A stretch of DNA of 64,000 bases from Gibbula magus. Its lineage: Eukaryota; Mollusca; Gastropoda; Trochida; Trochidae. The translations under genes were made by a program, and so were the position numbers. Where the stretch lies: the NCBI GenBank assembly GCA_936450465.1, contig OW388301.1:23123268-23187267 (forward strand), read 5' to 3'. Under the pieces are notes generated by a model. It had not been told where the DNA came from and searched no databases. It saw only the letters and a program-made list of their open reading frames with translations. Positions 1-11,343 of the stretch are shown here, piece by piece. How positions within the stretch are numbered: position 1 is the stretch's first letter; every line of letters begins with the position of its first letter.

Positions 1-2875
1 GTGGTGAGGGAGATGCGAATACATACACATGTGTGTTTGTGTCAGGTAAATTGTTGTGGTGAGGGAGATGCGAATACTTACACATGTGTGTTTGTGTCAG
101 GTAAATTGTTGTGGTGAGTGAGATGCGAATACTTACACATGTGTGTTTGTGTCAGGTAAATTGTTGTGGTGAGTGAGATGCGAATATTTACACATGTGTG
201 TTTGTGTCGATTAAATATTTGGGGCGAGGGAGATGCGAATACTTACACATGTGTGTTTGTGTCAGGTAAATCGTTGTGGTGAGGGAGATGCGAATACATA
301 CACATGTGTGTTTGTGTCAGGTAAAAGGTTGTGGTGAGTGAGATGCGAATACTTACACTTGGGTGTTTGTGTCGGGTAAATATTTGGGGCGAGGGAGATG
401 CGAATACTTACACATGTGTGTTTGTGTTAGGTAAATATTTGGGGCGAGGGAGATGCGAATACTTACACATGTGTGTTTGTGTCAGGTAAATGGTTGTGGT
501 GAGGGAGATGCGAATACATACACATGTGTGTTTGTGTCAGGTAAATGGTTGTGGTGAGTGAGATGCGAATACTTACACATGTGTGTTTGTGTCAGGTAAA
601 TTGTTGTGGTGAGGGAGATGCGAATACATACACATGTGTGTTTGTGTCAGGTAAATGGTTGTGGTGAGGGAGATGCGAATACTTACACATGTGTGTTTGT
701 GTCAGGTAAATGGTTGTGGCGAGGGAGATGCGAATACTTACACATGTGTGTTTGTGTCAGGTAAATTGTTGTGGTGAGGGAGATGCGAATACTTACACTT
801 GGGTGTTTGTGTCATTTAAATGGTTGTGGTGAGGGAGATGCGAATACATACACATGTGTGTTTGTGTCAGGTCAATGGTTGTGGTGAGGGAGATGCGAAT
901 ACATACACATGTGTGTTTGTGTCAGGTAAATGGTTGTGGTGAGGGAGATGCGAATACATACACATGTGTGTTTGTGTCAGGTAAAAGGTTGTGGTGAGGG
1001 AGATGCGAATACTTACACATGTGTGTTTGTGTCGGGTAAATGGTTGTGGTGAGGGAGATGCGAATACATACACATGTGTGTTTGTGTCAGGTAAAAGGTT
1101 GTGGTGAGTGAGATGCGAATACTTAACATTGGGTGTTTGTGTCGGGTAAATTGTTGTGGTGAGGGAGATGCGAATACTTACACATGTGTGTTTGTGTCAG
1201 GTAAATTGTTGTGGTGAGTGAGATGCGAATACTTAAACATGTGTGTTTGTGTCGGGTAAATGGTTGTGGTGAGTGAGATGCGAATACTTACACATGTGTG
1301 TTTGTGTCAGGTAAATTGTTGTGGTGAGTGAGATGCGAATACTTACACATGTGTGTTTGTGTCAGGTAAATTGTTGTGGTGAGTGAGATGCGAATACTTA
1401 CACATGTGTGTTTGTGTCGGGTAAATGGTTGTGGTGAGTGAGATGCGAATACTTACACATGTGTGTTTGTGTCAGGTAAATTGTTGTGGTGAGTGAGATG
1501 CGAATACTTACACATGTGTGTTTGTGTCAGGTAAATTGTTGTGGTGAGGGAGATGCGAATACTTACACATGTGTGTTTGTGTCAGGTAAATGGTTGTGGA
1601 GAAGGAGATGCGAATACTTACACATGTGTGTTTGTGTCAGGTAAATGGTTGTGGTGAGGGAGATGCGAATACTTACACCAGTGTGTTTGTGTCAGGTAAA
1701 TTGTTTTGGTGAGGGAGATGCGAATACTTACACTTGGGTGTTTGTGTCAGGTAAATGGTTGTGGTGAGGGAGATGCGAATACATACACATGTGTGTTTGT
1801 GTCAGGTAAATTGTTGTGGTGAGTGAGATGCGAATACTTACACTTGGGTGTTTGTGTCAGGCAAATGGTTGTGGTGAGGGAGATGCGAATACTTACACAT
1901 GTATGTTTGTGTCAGGTAAATTGTTGTGGTGAGTGAGATGCGAATACTTACACATGTGTGTTTGTGTCAGGTAAATATTTGGGGCGAGGGAGATGCGAAT
2001 ACTTACATATGTATGTTTGTGTCAGGTAAATGGTTGTGATGAGTGAGATGCGAATACTTACACATGTATGTTTGTGTCAGGTAAATGGTTGTGGTGAGGG
2101 AGATGCGAATACTTACACATGTGTGTTTGTGTCAGGTAAATGGTTGTGGTGAGTGAGATGCGAATACTTACACGTGTGTGTTTGTGTCAGGTAAATTGTT
2201 GTGGTGAGGGAGATGCGAATACTTACACTTAGGTGTTTGTGTCAGGTAAATGGTTGTGGTGAGTGAGATGCGAATACTTACACATGTGTGTTTGTGTCAG
2301 CTAAATATTTGGGGCGAGGGAGATTCGAATACTTACACATGTGTGTTTGTGTCGGGTAAATATTTGGGGCGAGGGAGATGCGAATACTTACACATGTGTG
2401 TTTGTGTCGGGTAAATATTTGGGGCGAGGGAGATGCGAATACTTACATATGTATGTTTGTGTCAGGTAAATGGTTGTGGTGAGGGAGATGCGAATACTTA
2501 CACATGTGTGTTTGTGTCAGGTAAATTGTTGTGGTGAGGGAGATGCGAATACTTACACATGTGTGTTTGTGTCAGGTAAATTGTTGTGGTGAGTGAGATG
2601 CGAATACTTACACATGTGTGTTTGTGTCAGGTAAATGGTTGTGGTGAGTGAGATGCGAATACTTACACATGTGTGTTTGTGTCAGGTAAATTGTTGTGGT
2701 GACGGAGATGCGAATACTTACACATGTGTGTTTGTGTCAGGTAAATTGTTGTGGTGAGGGAAATGCGAATACTTACACATGTGTGTTTGTGTCAGGTAAA
2801 TGGTTGTGATGAGTGAGATGCGAATACTTACACTTGGGTGTTTGTGTCAGGTAAATGGTTGTGGTGAGTGAGATG
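1..2875. repeat. 55-bp minisatellite array, right end of first copy
   Basis: About 52 head-to-tail copies of a 55-bp unit run from the window edge to 2875. Each unit contains GAGATGCGAATACTTACACA and a TTTGTGTCAGGTAAA segment. Variant units carry ATATTTGGGGCGAGGG in place of TGGTTGTGGTGAGGG, or CACTTGGGTG in place of CACATGTGTG. The order of variants matches 38.3-41.85 kb, except that the second copy has a 660-bp (12-unit) extra block. Open frames on the minus strand are chance products, since 55 is not a multiple of three. Confidence 0.97.
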
Positions 2876-4592
2876 ACGTGTGTTTGAAAAATACTTTGAT
2901 AACAATCTATGATGGCACATGATTTATTCATTAAGCCTTGTGCGACTTCGTTGGTACATTCTAGTTTCACGTCTGTATGTATTTTGGTTGTCACAACATG
3001 AATCAGTTCCTATCTTTGCCAATTTATGCGTAATTTCGATCAAAGTGTTTCTCATACGTCGGTGGTTATGATGTTTTAGTTGGAAAGTATACCTTATTAC
3101 CCTTACAAACCGCCTTTCTTGTTTATGTATTATTGTTTATCACACATCTTCAAGGATATTTTGACATCATTGATGGCGAATATTAACATTAAGTGTAGAA
3201 ATATATAAATTACTGTGTGGGAGAGATATTAAGATTGGCTGTTTACCAATCCCTTTCTTTTGAAAAAATATTGTTTAAGCCACCTGATACAGTAATAAAC
3301 TAATATTGCATCATTTAAAATTTGATATATGTTAACAGGAAGCACAGTTATATAGATCATTCGGACTGAATCTATCACTGAAACCATTTATTATTCTCAC
3401 AGAAGCTTACATACTCATACCCTAAAACATGATATCTTTATATTAATATTTCTAGAGAGGGTAGAGGCAATCGTGAATCCCCCAAAATAAGAAGATAGGA
3501 AAGTAATTCTTTGAAATAACTCCATGATTTCTTATGTCTTCTACTCTATGTATCATGATGGCATGGATCTGCAAATATTTCCAGGAGTTTCTATAGATAT
3601 ATCTAACATTTAAGAACTAAAGAGAGGCAAGGACTGTAGATTAATACAGACAATGTGTAATGAGACGATGTCTGCTCTACTTCAATAGCATTAAATTTCT
3701 CCTGTTTGTAAGCACCGACTTTGGAAACAGTTTCAATTATTCAGAGACCAGTTTTGCTGACACTGCTGGAAACTAAAACTAAACTACCAGGTAAAAGAGA
3801 GTGTAAATTTCTGTTGGTTTTATTATAAGTATGATTTTCAATTGCAAATATCTCAAGTTCTCGATGTCAAACTCTAAAGCTGAATAGTGCAGGCGTTTAG
3901 TCTTCTACAAATTGTTATTTGTTTGTTTGTTTTTTAACACACTATTTACTATTCTCATTGTGTATGTTCCCAAGTTGGTAATCATCTCAAATATTTACTA
4001 TACACAACAATTTACCTTTTTAATGCCTCTCAAAGATGTTTTTTAACAATGAAAATTGAAATTTAAAAATTCTTAAACAAATAATTTTGATAAAACTGCT
4101 CATCGACATATAAAACATATTCTATGTGAAAATTAACACGTTTACAACATTTTAAACATGGTAGGGGTCATGTAAACTTAATTCATTCAAACTACTGCAG
4201 ATAAGTGTTATTGTATCGTCCCATAGTCAAATGCATCTGATTTCTTTTAAATGATTGAATTAATCGAAACCACCAAAGCTTTTCTTTTACTCTTTGAATT
4301 TGCCTTTTTCTTGGAGATATTGATATTATTTTTTATAATGCATCTATGCTTTACAGTTTAAAATTACTTATTTGTTGTCTTTATGAATTGATGAAATTGG
4401 CGAAACAAATAGAGCAAATATAACGGACTCAATAATAAAGAATTATTTTAAAAAAATATCTTTGTTTTTGTTTCCACCTATGGGTCATATTTCTGAATGT
4501 TCAGTATGAAAAAGGATCTCAGATTGAACAACTAACTTTGATTGCAACCAATCTAGTCGGGAGCCCCCTTTGTAACAGAGGTGACGTGGGAA
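2876..4592. other. Non-coding, near-identical duplicate of 41853-43585
   Basis: AT-rich sequence with no convincing exon. By eye it matches 41853-43585 almost base for base. The one difference noted is a 16-bp insertion in the second copy near 42880. Confidence 0.8.
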
Positions 4593-4630
4593 GAGGTGAG
4601 GTGAGGTGATTTGGGGTTTAACGCTGCTTA
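4593..4630 (-). mobile_element. SINE tail fragment
   Basis: Reverse-oriented end of the tRNA-derived SINE seen in full at 25412-25691. It shows AGGTGAGGTGAGGTGA followed by TTGGGGTTTAACGC. The same fragment lies at 43586-43623. Confidence 0.7.
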
Positions 4631-5303
4631 ATTTATTTACCCCTGTACGCATGGTATGAGATGGGAGGGAACGTAGATCAAGGAAATACAAGTTTTATCA
4701 AATCAAGCATTGGTCTACACAGTCAAAACAAGTAACTCTATAATATACATTGGCCAAACAAGTAGTTCTTGAGATAGGTTTTCAGGTGTTGACCAAGCGA
4801 CACAACTGATCTACTTTTTAGGGCTTTCAGTAACGATATTTTTCTTGACGTGGACTCTATTGCCCTTATTCTCGCCAAGGTAAATGTACATGTGCACTAG
4901 ATATCAACTCTCTGGGACTAGTGGTTTTTGGGGAGAAGTCGTAAATGTAACGGTGTCATAAAATCTACACATTATAATTCTCCCTGACCACGGTATCGTA
5001 CATTAGGTGTCGGCACTCTAGGACTAGTGGTTCTTGGGGGGCGGGACTATAGATTATTTTGCTCCTAATTAGTTAGCAATGGTTTAGTTAATTTGAGCCA
5101 TGGTTTGCAGACGTAAGCAATATTTCTACCATCGTCAGCAGAATTCGCCTTTAAATATTTGAGATGATTACCAAGTTGGGAACATACACAATGAGAATTG
5201 ATTAGGAGCTTACAGCGGATCTGAAAACAGGGCGAACAATACAAACTACTGTCATTGCTTCGATTTATTATTCATAATCTTGGAAAATCTCAGATCGTCG
5301 TCG
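4625..5303 (+). pseudogene. Relic of the gene-family promoter and 5' UTR
   Basis: This stretch is homologous to the region upstream of gene C (about 50680-51202) and, in its last 200 bases, to that of gene A. It runs through the AACATACACAATGAGAA motif and the untranslated leader. Similarity stops at CAGATCGTCGTCG (5303), about 55 bases before the homologous start codon. The TATA-like ATATAAAGG of the genes is absent: the relic reads GAGAATTGATTAGGAGC there. No exon follows, so this is a promoter/leader copy without a coding region. An identical copy is at 43618-44296. Confidence 0.75.
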
Positions 5304-6375
5304 TTAGGGGATTTTGCGAGGACCAAGTATATTGTTCACATGGGTTACATGTGTTTGTAATCAATTTGTGAATTAGTATTTACATTGTGTTTTTTCATTT
5401 CATAGCCTACACCAGACACAGAGTTGACTTGAAAAAAGTAGTTCTAAAACAAGTGAATGTAACTTTTAAAATGGTTATTAAAAATTACATTATCAGGCAA
5501 CATTAGGAATGGTACAATGTTTGGCAATGCACCAATAAATGAATATTAATGTTCATTCCTCCATTGGCATAATCATTACTTTATGCATAATGACATATTC
5601 CAACACTTTCTGGCAGTATTTCGATCTGAAAAGTAAAAAAACAAGAACTATTTAATAGATATTGAAATTCAAAGAATAAGAATGAATAGACAACATAACA
5701 CTTTGATACTTTATACTTCAAGCTCAAGGACATTACATATACAATACCTAAAATTCAAGAAATGGGTAATAAACCTTTCTCGGAACCTTAATTTCTCAGA
5801 TGAAGTCAATGTCTAGAATAAATATTTATCTCCTTGTATTATCAAAATACCATTTCATTTAAATTAGCTTTGAAAAGAAACCAGTACTCTTTATGAATAA
5901 TGGTATGATAATGTATGGCATTCATAATTTGTAATTTGGTACAGTTGTTTCAAGGTAGAAATTTATACTTACGTGTCCTTTATGAATGCTGGGAACTTCA
6001 TTGTGGAAGTAGGTATGCTGTAAATTCTGAAATAATAGATGGTTTAATGTTTGAATGAAATCATGTTTATTTGTAAAAACCTCAACCATATAATCTTCAT
6101 GAAACTGTAATTAATATTGCACATGAAGTGGTACTGTCTAATGATACATATATAAAATGTATGTTTTACAAATTTTGGGTTAGGTCATCTTCCTGTTTGA
6201 ATAATAGAGTAGTACTCAATACTTTAGGTGTAGAGGTCCAATAGTCAATATGTAATTTTTTTTAAAGATTAGGTCATAAGTACGACTATTAGAGAAATGT
6301 TACGTTCAGTTACATACTCCTTTTGTCATCTCCACAAGTTTGTCTTCTATTTCATCCATTAGAATGGCATATCCC
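5304..6375. other. Non-coding spacer
   Basis: No exon or recognisable element. It matches 44297-45377, identical up to about 5560 and then with scattered substitutions and small indels. Confidence 0.6.
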
Positions 6376-6440
6376 TTAAAGGCGCTGTAGCACGTTTTTT
6401 GCAAATTTTATTTTTTCAAATTTCCAATTTAAAATGATAT
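6376..6440. mobile_element. Solo end of a TTAA-type MITE
   Basis: Begins TTAAAGGCGCTGTAGCACG and continues like the inverted right end of the MITE at 21468-21829. The second segment copy has unrelated sequence here (about 45380-45462), so this is a copy-specific difference. Confidence 0.6.
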
Positions 6441-6716
6441 TATAAATTGGCCACAGTACTTTTTTTTATTCAAATAAGTTAATGAAATATATGTGTAACA
6501 GTAAACCATCCTTAAACATAAACTATCATGTGGAAAAATAGAATTTGCTAATATATGGTAACCCTCTTTCATTTGTAATGCTTCAGGAGGTGCTAGATGT
6601 CCTCTCTAAGAAGTATGACGTGGGAAACAGATCTTCATATCACAGTCATGTGCCTAAAAGGTGAAAAATGAGGTGAATGAGGTAAAATTTCTGTAATTTC
6701 TTACTCTTACATATAT

Positions 6717-6785
6717 TGCCGCTAATGGCTGCAATACTGCCGAAGCGGCGTTAAACAATAACTCACTCACTCACTCACTCTTACA
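6717..6785 (+). mobile_element. SINE tail with CACT repeats
   Basis: Contains GCCGCTAATGGCTGCAATAC, then CGAAGCGGCGTTAAACAATA, ending in a (CACT)n run. Sister copies are at 45731-45795 and 21188-21243. I associate this tail with abalone and related gastropods, but that is from memory. Confidence 0.65.
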
Positions 6786-7109
6786 TACAGCATTTTTATA
6801 TGCCAGCAAATGCTTTATTTCAACCTTTGGAAACAAATATTTTGTTTCACTTTGGAAAATTGTTTGACTGTTTATTGGAAGGGTAGAGTTTCTTTGCAGA
6901 GTGGATTTTAAAAACTGATTGACCTATCCTCACAAAATTGTATATACTGCCTCATTATATGATGTTGATGTGCCTTTTTGGGGTTTGGAATTTTTTTTTA
7001 CTTTATTTTTTTCTGTTTCCATGGCAACATTTTGTACATTTGTCTATTGAAAAGGAAATAAGTTAAAGTGAATTATGTGTGTTGAGTACCATGAACCCCG
7101 GAGCAGTCA

Positions 7110-7900
7110 GGGACACGTCGGCTTTCCGTCCTTCATTTTCGGCGGCATGCCGTCTAAAACACTATTAGATAGCTAAACCATTCATTCAAGCATAAAGAAA
7201 ACACAGGATCAGACAAAGCTAAATATTTTGGAAACAATAAATGCCCCTTTCCCTCTGATGATCTGAACTACAGAAAGATAGGTAATCTATTTCAGACCAG
7301 AGAAATGACCAAACACATGGAAAAGCAGAGTGAGGAGTGGTAGTGATTTTATCGATATATCTTAATATCTGTGCCAAGGATTTAACTCAAATAGTGCATA
7401 CTCAAATATAAGATATTATAGCATACGGATATGCAAAAACATGTATATCATTTCTTTTATTAAGAGAATCATTTCTTTTAGTAAATGGGGATATTTTGGC
7501 ATATGTTGTGATATCAGACAGCATGCCGTCTTATAAAAACATAATTTTGGAGGGCATACCGTCTTTAAATAATTTGGACGGCATGCCGTCTTTATTGTCA
7601 GAAGGGAGACATCATTATTTGAAATTTAAATGATAAATATAGTTTTATGTATAAATGATGGCTTTCTGTCTCTTTACAAACAGACGGAATTCCGTCTAAA
7701 AATATTGTCTTATAAAGATGGCATGCCGTCTGAAAAATATTGTCTTACAAAGATGGCATGCCGTCTTAAACATTTGGTCTTATGAAGACGGCATGCCTTC
7801 TAAAACATATTGTCTTATAAAGACGACATGCCGTCTAATATGTTTGTCTTAGAAAGACGGCATGCCGTCGAAAATCAAGGACGGAAAGCCGTCACTCCCC
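7110..7900. repeat. Cluster of GACGGCATGCCGTC palindromes within an inverted repeat
   Basis: About ten copies or near-copies of the 14-bp palindrome occur here, near 7139, 7521, 7551, 7576, 7680, 7718, 7753, 7787, 7821 and 7856. Spacing in the last part is about 34-35 bp. The block is bounded by GGCTTTCCGTCCTTCATTTT on the left and its near-complement AAAATCAAGGACGGAAAGCC on the right. The second copy is at about 46134-46910. Confidence 0.8.
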
Positions 7901-8899
7901 AGAAAGGCCGGTGACATTGCATGGTTTCTTGCGGTCGTCCATCCTTCCGTCTTTTAGCTTTAAGTTTTTTTACTTTTTAAGAGACACTGACTCTCGAAAT
8001 CTGAAATCTTGTTTTCTAGACTCTTTGGCCATTAGAATTATAAATTATAAATTGTAGATTTGTTGACTCTGTGACCCCAAGCAAGGACAACAGGTAAAAC
8101 AATCACCATAAGTCGTCTTCTCCGACGACAGCTTGGCATATGGGGATTATAAGTTGTAGATCTAGTGTGGCCCCCCAAATAAGTGTACAGTCGTCTTGGC
8201 AAATATGGCCGGCGATTGGTTATAAATTGTCGATTTGGAAAATGTAAGTTTTCAACCTCATATATTTTTGTTATTTAAGGTCTGATCAGTTATAGAGCCA
8301 AGTATGTTTGGACATTATGTCAGCAAACAGCTACATTTTCGTTTTACCAGTTTTGATGATAGTTTAGTTTTGATAATTGTAAACTATCTTAACATTGTTT
8401 ATATGGTGTGGTGAAACAAGTTCTCCTCAATCGAATATATAGAGATTCATATTCAAGTGGGGATATCATAATGTTTTTACATCTTTTTCCGAGGAAAAGT
8501 AAAAGAATCATAATTTTCTGGCACGAGTGTTGAAAAACAACATGAATGACATCCCTGAGAGTGTGTTAATGTCTTTTATTATATATGTTAATTATCTATA
8601 CCTCTGAAGGCCCTCATTACAAATGGCAGAAGGGTATGAGCATCATCAATGGTGAATTTATTTGTGTCTATACACATATGGAAACATCTCTTACACTGTT
8701 GCTATTGACTATCAAAACGCTAATGATACAGGCTATTTTTAAACAACATAATTCAAACTCAGAAAAGTTCACTGTTGTTATGTAATAACTCGATTTCCCC
8801 AGACAAAAATGTTAATATTTCGATGTAAAATTTCAATGCTGTTACAATATTCCTCATTTGACATCAAACTTTTGTATAAGATGGCAGATGAATTGGCAC

Positions 8900-8995
8900 T
8901 CAGGCACTGATCACAAATACGTTCGAGGAAATGTGGGATCGAACCGGCAATTTGATGGTTCCTGGGCGAGTGAACTAACACTGCAACCAGGTGAC
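8900..8995 (-). mobile_element. Degraded tRNA-derived SINE head
   Basis: The reverse complement reads CTGGTTGCAGTGTTAGTTCA and later GCCGGTTCGATCCCAC, resembling the A-box and B-box halves of a tRNA-like Pol III promoter. No full cloverleaf is present. The duplicate is at 47846-47940. Confidence 0.45.
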
Positions 8996-9613
8996 ATGAG
9001 AAGGACATTTCTATACAATTGAAAAGAGTTTTAGATTTTATTTGATCAAAACGGTTATAAGTTGGCATAGTAGTTTTATTTTTGTAACTGTGAAGGAACT
9101 GTAGCACGCCGTTCTTACTAAAATACATTGCTCTCACGAAAAGAAACATAAATGTTACCAATGGCGAAATAAGACCCCTGAAACAATAAAAGAATTTTAA
9201 AACAAAAGTTTCGCTTCGAGCGGTGACTTTAAGGTGTTCACACTAAACATTCGAAAGTAGTTCAAGCATTCAGACTGATATAGCTATATCTCTAAAAGCC
9301 ATTGCTTATGTTAATAGACATTTCTAAAAACCAATCGCATTGAAATATATACTCTTAATATTTCACAGATTAAGTTTTTCGACCAAAAATAAGCAGAGAA
9401 GTTGCACTAATTAATAAAGGTGTCTTCAAGTCTTCATATAGATCATGTCTATTATTTATTCCCACAATGTGAACAAACAAATAAAAGAGACCATTTTCTA
9501 CTGATACGGCTTATTGGGTCGGGTAATGAGATGTTTTACCCTCTAAACGTAATATATACTAATATATAATAAACTTTAATAGATAAACAAGTAAAAAAGT
9601 AAGCTGGACTCAC

Positions 9614-10512
9614 TAATACCCCCGACTGTTAAAGTTTGACATTTTTATTTTACTTAAAGAGAGAGGGGCCTGCACACAAATGTAATTGCTAAGATTAAAC
9701 TGTTTGTGAAAAGGGTAGGACAAGTCTCTTCATGTAAAAAAGGTGGTTTAAGTAAAAGTAGGAATAATAGTAACTTGAAAAGGTATGGGTAACATAATAC
9801 ACTACTGCCATTACCACGGATTTCAACTTTATTTTGGAAATTAATCCATCAGAATGATTCATTCGAGTGACTTGAAACACCAGGTACATGGAAGCACACC
9901 CCTGTTGGCACAGTGAGGGATATACAGCAGTTTATGGCTAAAAGGAAAGAAAATTTAACTTTTCCCAAAATATAACCAGTGGAAATATAAAATAGTAAAA
10001 TCAACAAGAACACAGAAGTAGCTTTTGATGAAAGTTACATGAAAAAGAAAATGATAAAGTCAACAAAACACAACACAGAAGTAGCTTCATTCATTCTAGC
10101 TCCGAATATGACGAAGTAAAAAATATAAATAATCGCCAAAAATAAAACAAATCCACCAATTCCGTTTACATTTTAAACTGCACCGCTCCTTGTGGTGAAG
10201 AAGACATGTGCGGATTTTGAAAAGGATGAGATGAATAGTTTTTCTGTTATCCATCGGACAAATATGCTCAGAATTTGACTAAGTTAAAAAATACAAAAAT
10301 TCGCCAAAAAATCAAAAATACACCAATTCGGTTTACATTTTGCACTGCACCTCTTCAATTGGTAAAGAAGATATGTACCAAATTTGAAAAGGATGAAATG
10401 AATAGTTTTTCTGTAATCGATCGGACAAAAATTGTCTTCGGTCGGACGGACGGACAGACGGAATCATTGGTATTACTATATACCGCCAACCTTTTTAGGT
10501 CGGGGGTATAAT
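9614..10512. mobile_element. Candidate TIR element with internal repeats
   Basis: The left end reads AATACCCCCGAC and the right end GTCGGGGGTATAAT, inverted to each other. Inside, a unit of about 170 bp containing GAATAGTTTTTCTG (near 10231 and 10398) is repeated about twice, and GGACGGACGGACAGACGG lies near the right end. It is nested in the larger transposon. The second copy is at about 49262-50180. No coding capacity is seen. Confidence 0.5.
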
Positions 10513-11047
10513 AAACGAAACAATTGAGAAAAAAATTAATATGCAAAACAATTGTGCTGCAGTGACTTAAACCACAATGTTGTATTTTTTTATTTTATGT
10601 AAGCTGACGATATTGACATTGACAGTATCAACGTGCATCACGATTAGTTCATGCTTTGTGTGCTGCCTAATATAGACACATTTTTCTGACACGGACACGT
10701 TTCTTTTACCCTATTATGTTAAACAAACGAAAACTGAAATTAAAACTAAAATTTTGTCAATTCTGTTTGTGGTTTGATGTAGTGTTGAGCTTGGGTTCAA
10801 GTCAGATGAACCATCGTCTTAATTTTAGCATTTTGACACAATGAAATCTCCCTGAATCATTAAGACGGGAAACCGTCAACTACTTTTTACAGACGCCATG
10901 CCATCTTCATAAGACACTAATTTCATGATAATTTATAGACGGCACACCGTCTCTTTGTAGCGAGACGGACAGCCGTGATGTCCCTGACTGCGGAGTTTCG
11001 GGTTGTAGCTTTTATTTATTTACCCCTGTAAGCGTGGTAGGAGATAA

Positions 11048-11083
<36 letters not shown>
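11048..11083 (+). repeat. Poly-G tract of 36 bases
   Basis: An uninterrupted run of 36 G lies about 90 bp upstream of the gene A TATA-like box. The corresponding run upstream of gene C (50720-50744) is 25 G. The length is likely unstable and may be affected by sequencing error. Confidence 0.9.
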
Positions 11084-11084
<1 letters not shown>

Positions 11085-11175
11085 TGGATATAGCAATATT
11101 TTCAACATAGTCAGCAAAATTCGCCTCTAAATAATTGAGATGATTTCCACTTTTGGAACATACACAATGAGAAGG

Positions 11176-11184
11176 ATATAAAGG
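11176..11184 (+). promoter_or_regulatory. TATA-like box of gene A
   Basis: ATATAAAGG lies 168 bp upstream of the chosen ATG, in a region conserved with gene C (51088-51096). It is lost in the relic at 4625-5303. Transcription would be expected to begin about 25-30 bp downstream. No RNA evidence is available. Confidence 0.5.
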
Positions 11185-11343
11185 AAGAACTTACAGTGGA
11201 TCTGATAACAGGTCGGACAATACAAACTGTTGTCAATGTTTCGATTCATTATTCATATTCTTGGAAAATCTCAGATCGTCGTCGAGAATTCTGCCTGAAC
11301 CGTATCAGAATACAACATAGCATTGAGCAAAGTGAAGACAAAC

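Larger units (their letters stand above)
7103..10991. mobile_element. Candidate 3.9-kb non-autonomous DNA transposon
   Basis: The two ends form an imperfect terminal inverted repeat of about 30 bp. The left end reads GCAGTCAGGGACACGTCGGC and the right end, reverse-complemented, reads GCAGTCAGGGACATCACGGC; both continue into a CCGTC-containing stretch. Subterminal regions carry many copies of the palindrome GACGGCATGCCGTC. No transposase frame is visible inside. A second copy at 46120-50663 is longer, mainly because of a 706-bp insertion. A target-site duplication could not be identified and the superfamily is not assigned. Confidence 0.55.

Noticed and set aside
867..1073. Open frames within the 55-bp array (also 39846-40052 and 2773-2994)
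   Set aside because: The repeat is not a multiple of three, the frames repeat mechanically every three units, and nothing resembles a start or splice context.
1..2875. CRISPR-like array
   Set aside because: The repeats are contiguous without unique spacers, and the genome is eukaryotic.
8585..8785. Frame with IYTSEG, resembling the start of exon 3 (also 47531)
   Set aside because: A six-residue match is easily chance over six frames of 64 kb. There is no in-phase acceptor and no later blade motif. It could still be a very old exon relic.
8778..9161. 127-codon minus-strand frame kept in both segments (47724-48107)
   Set aside because: It runs through a tRNA-like SINE fragment inside a transposon, and the differences noted between the copies change the residue, as expected for non-coding DNA.
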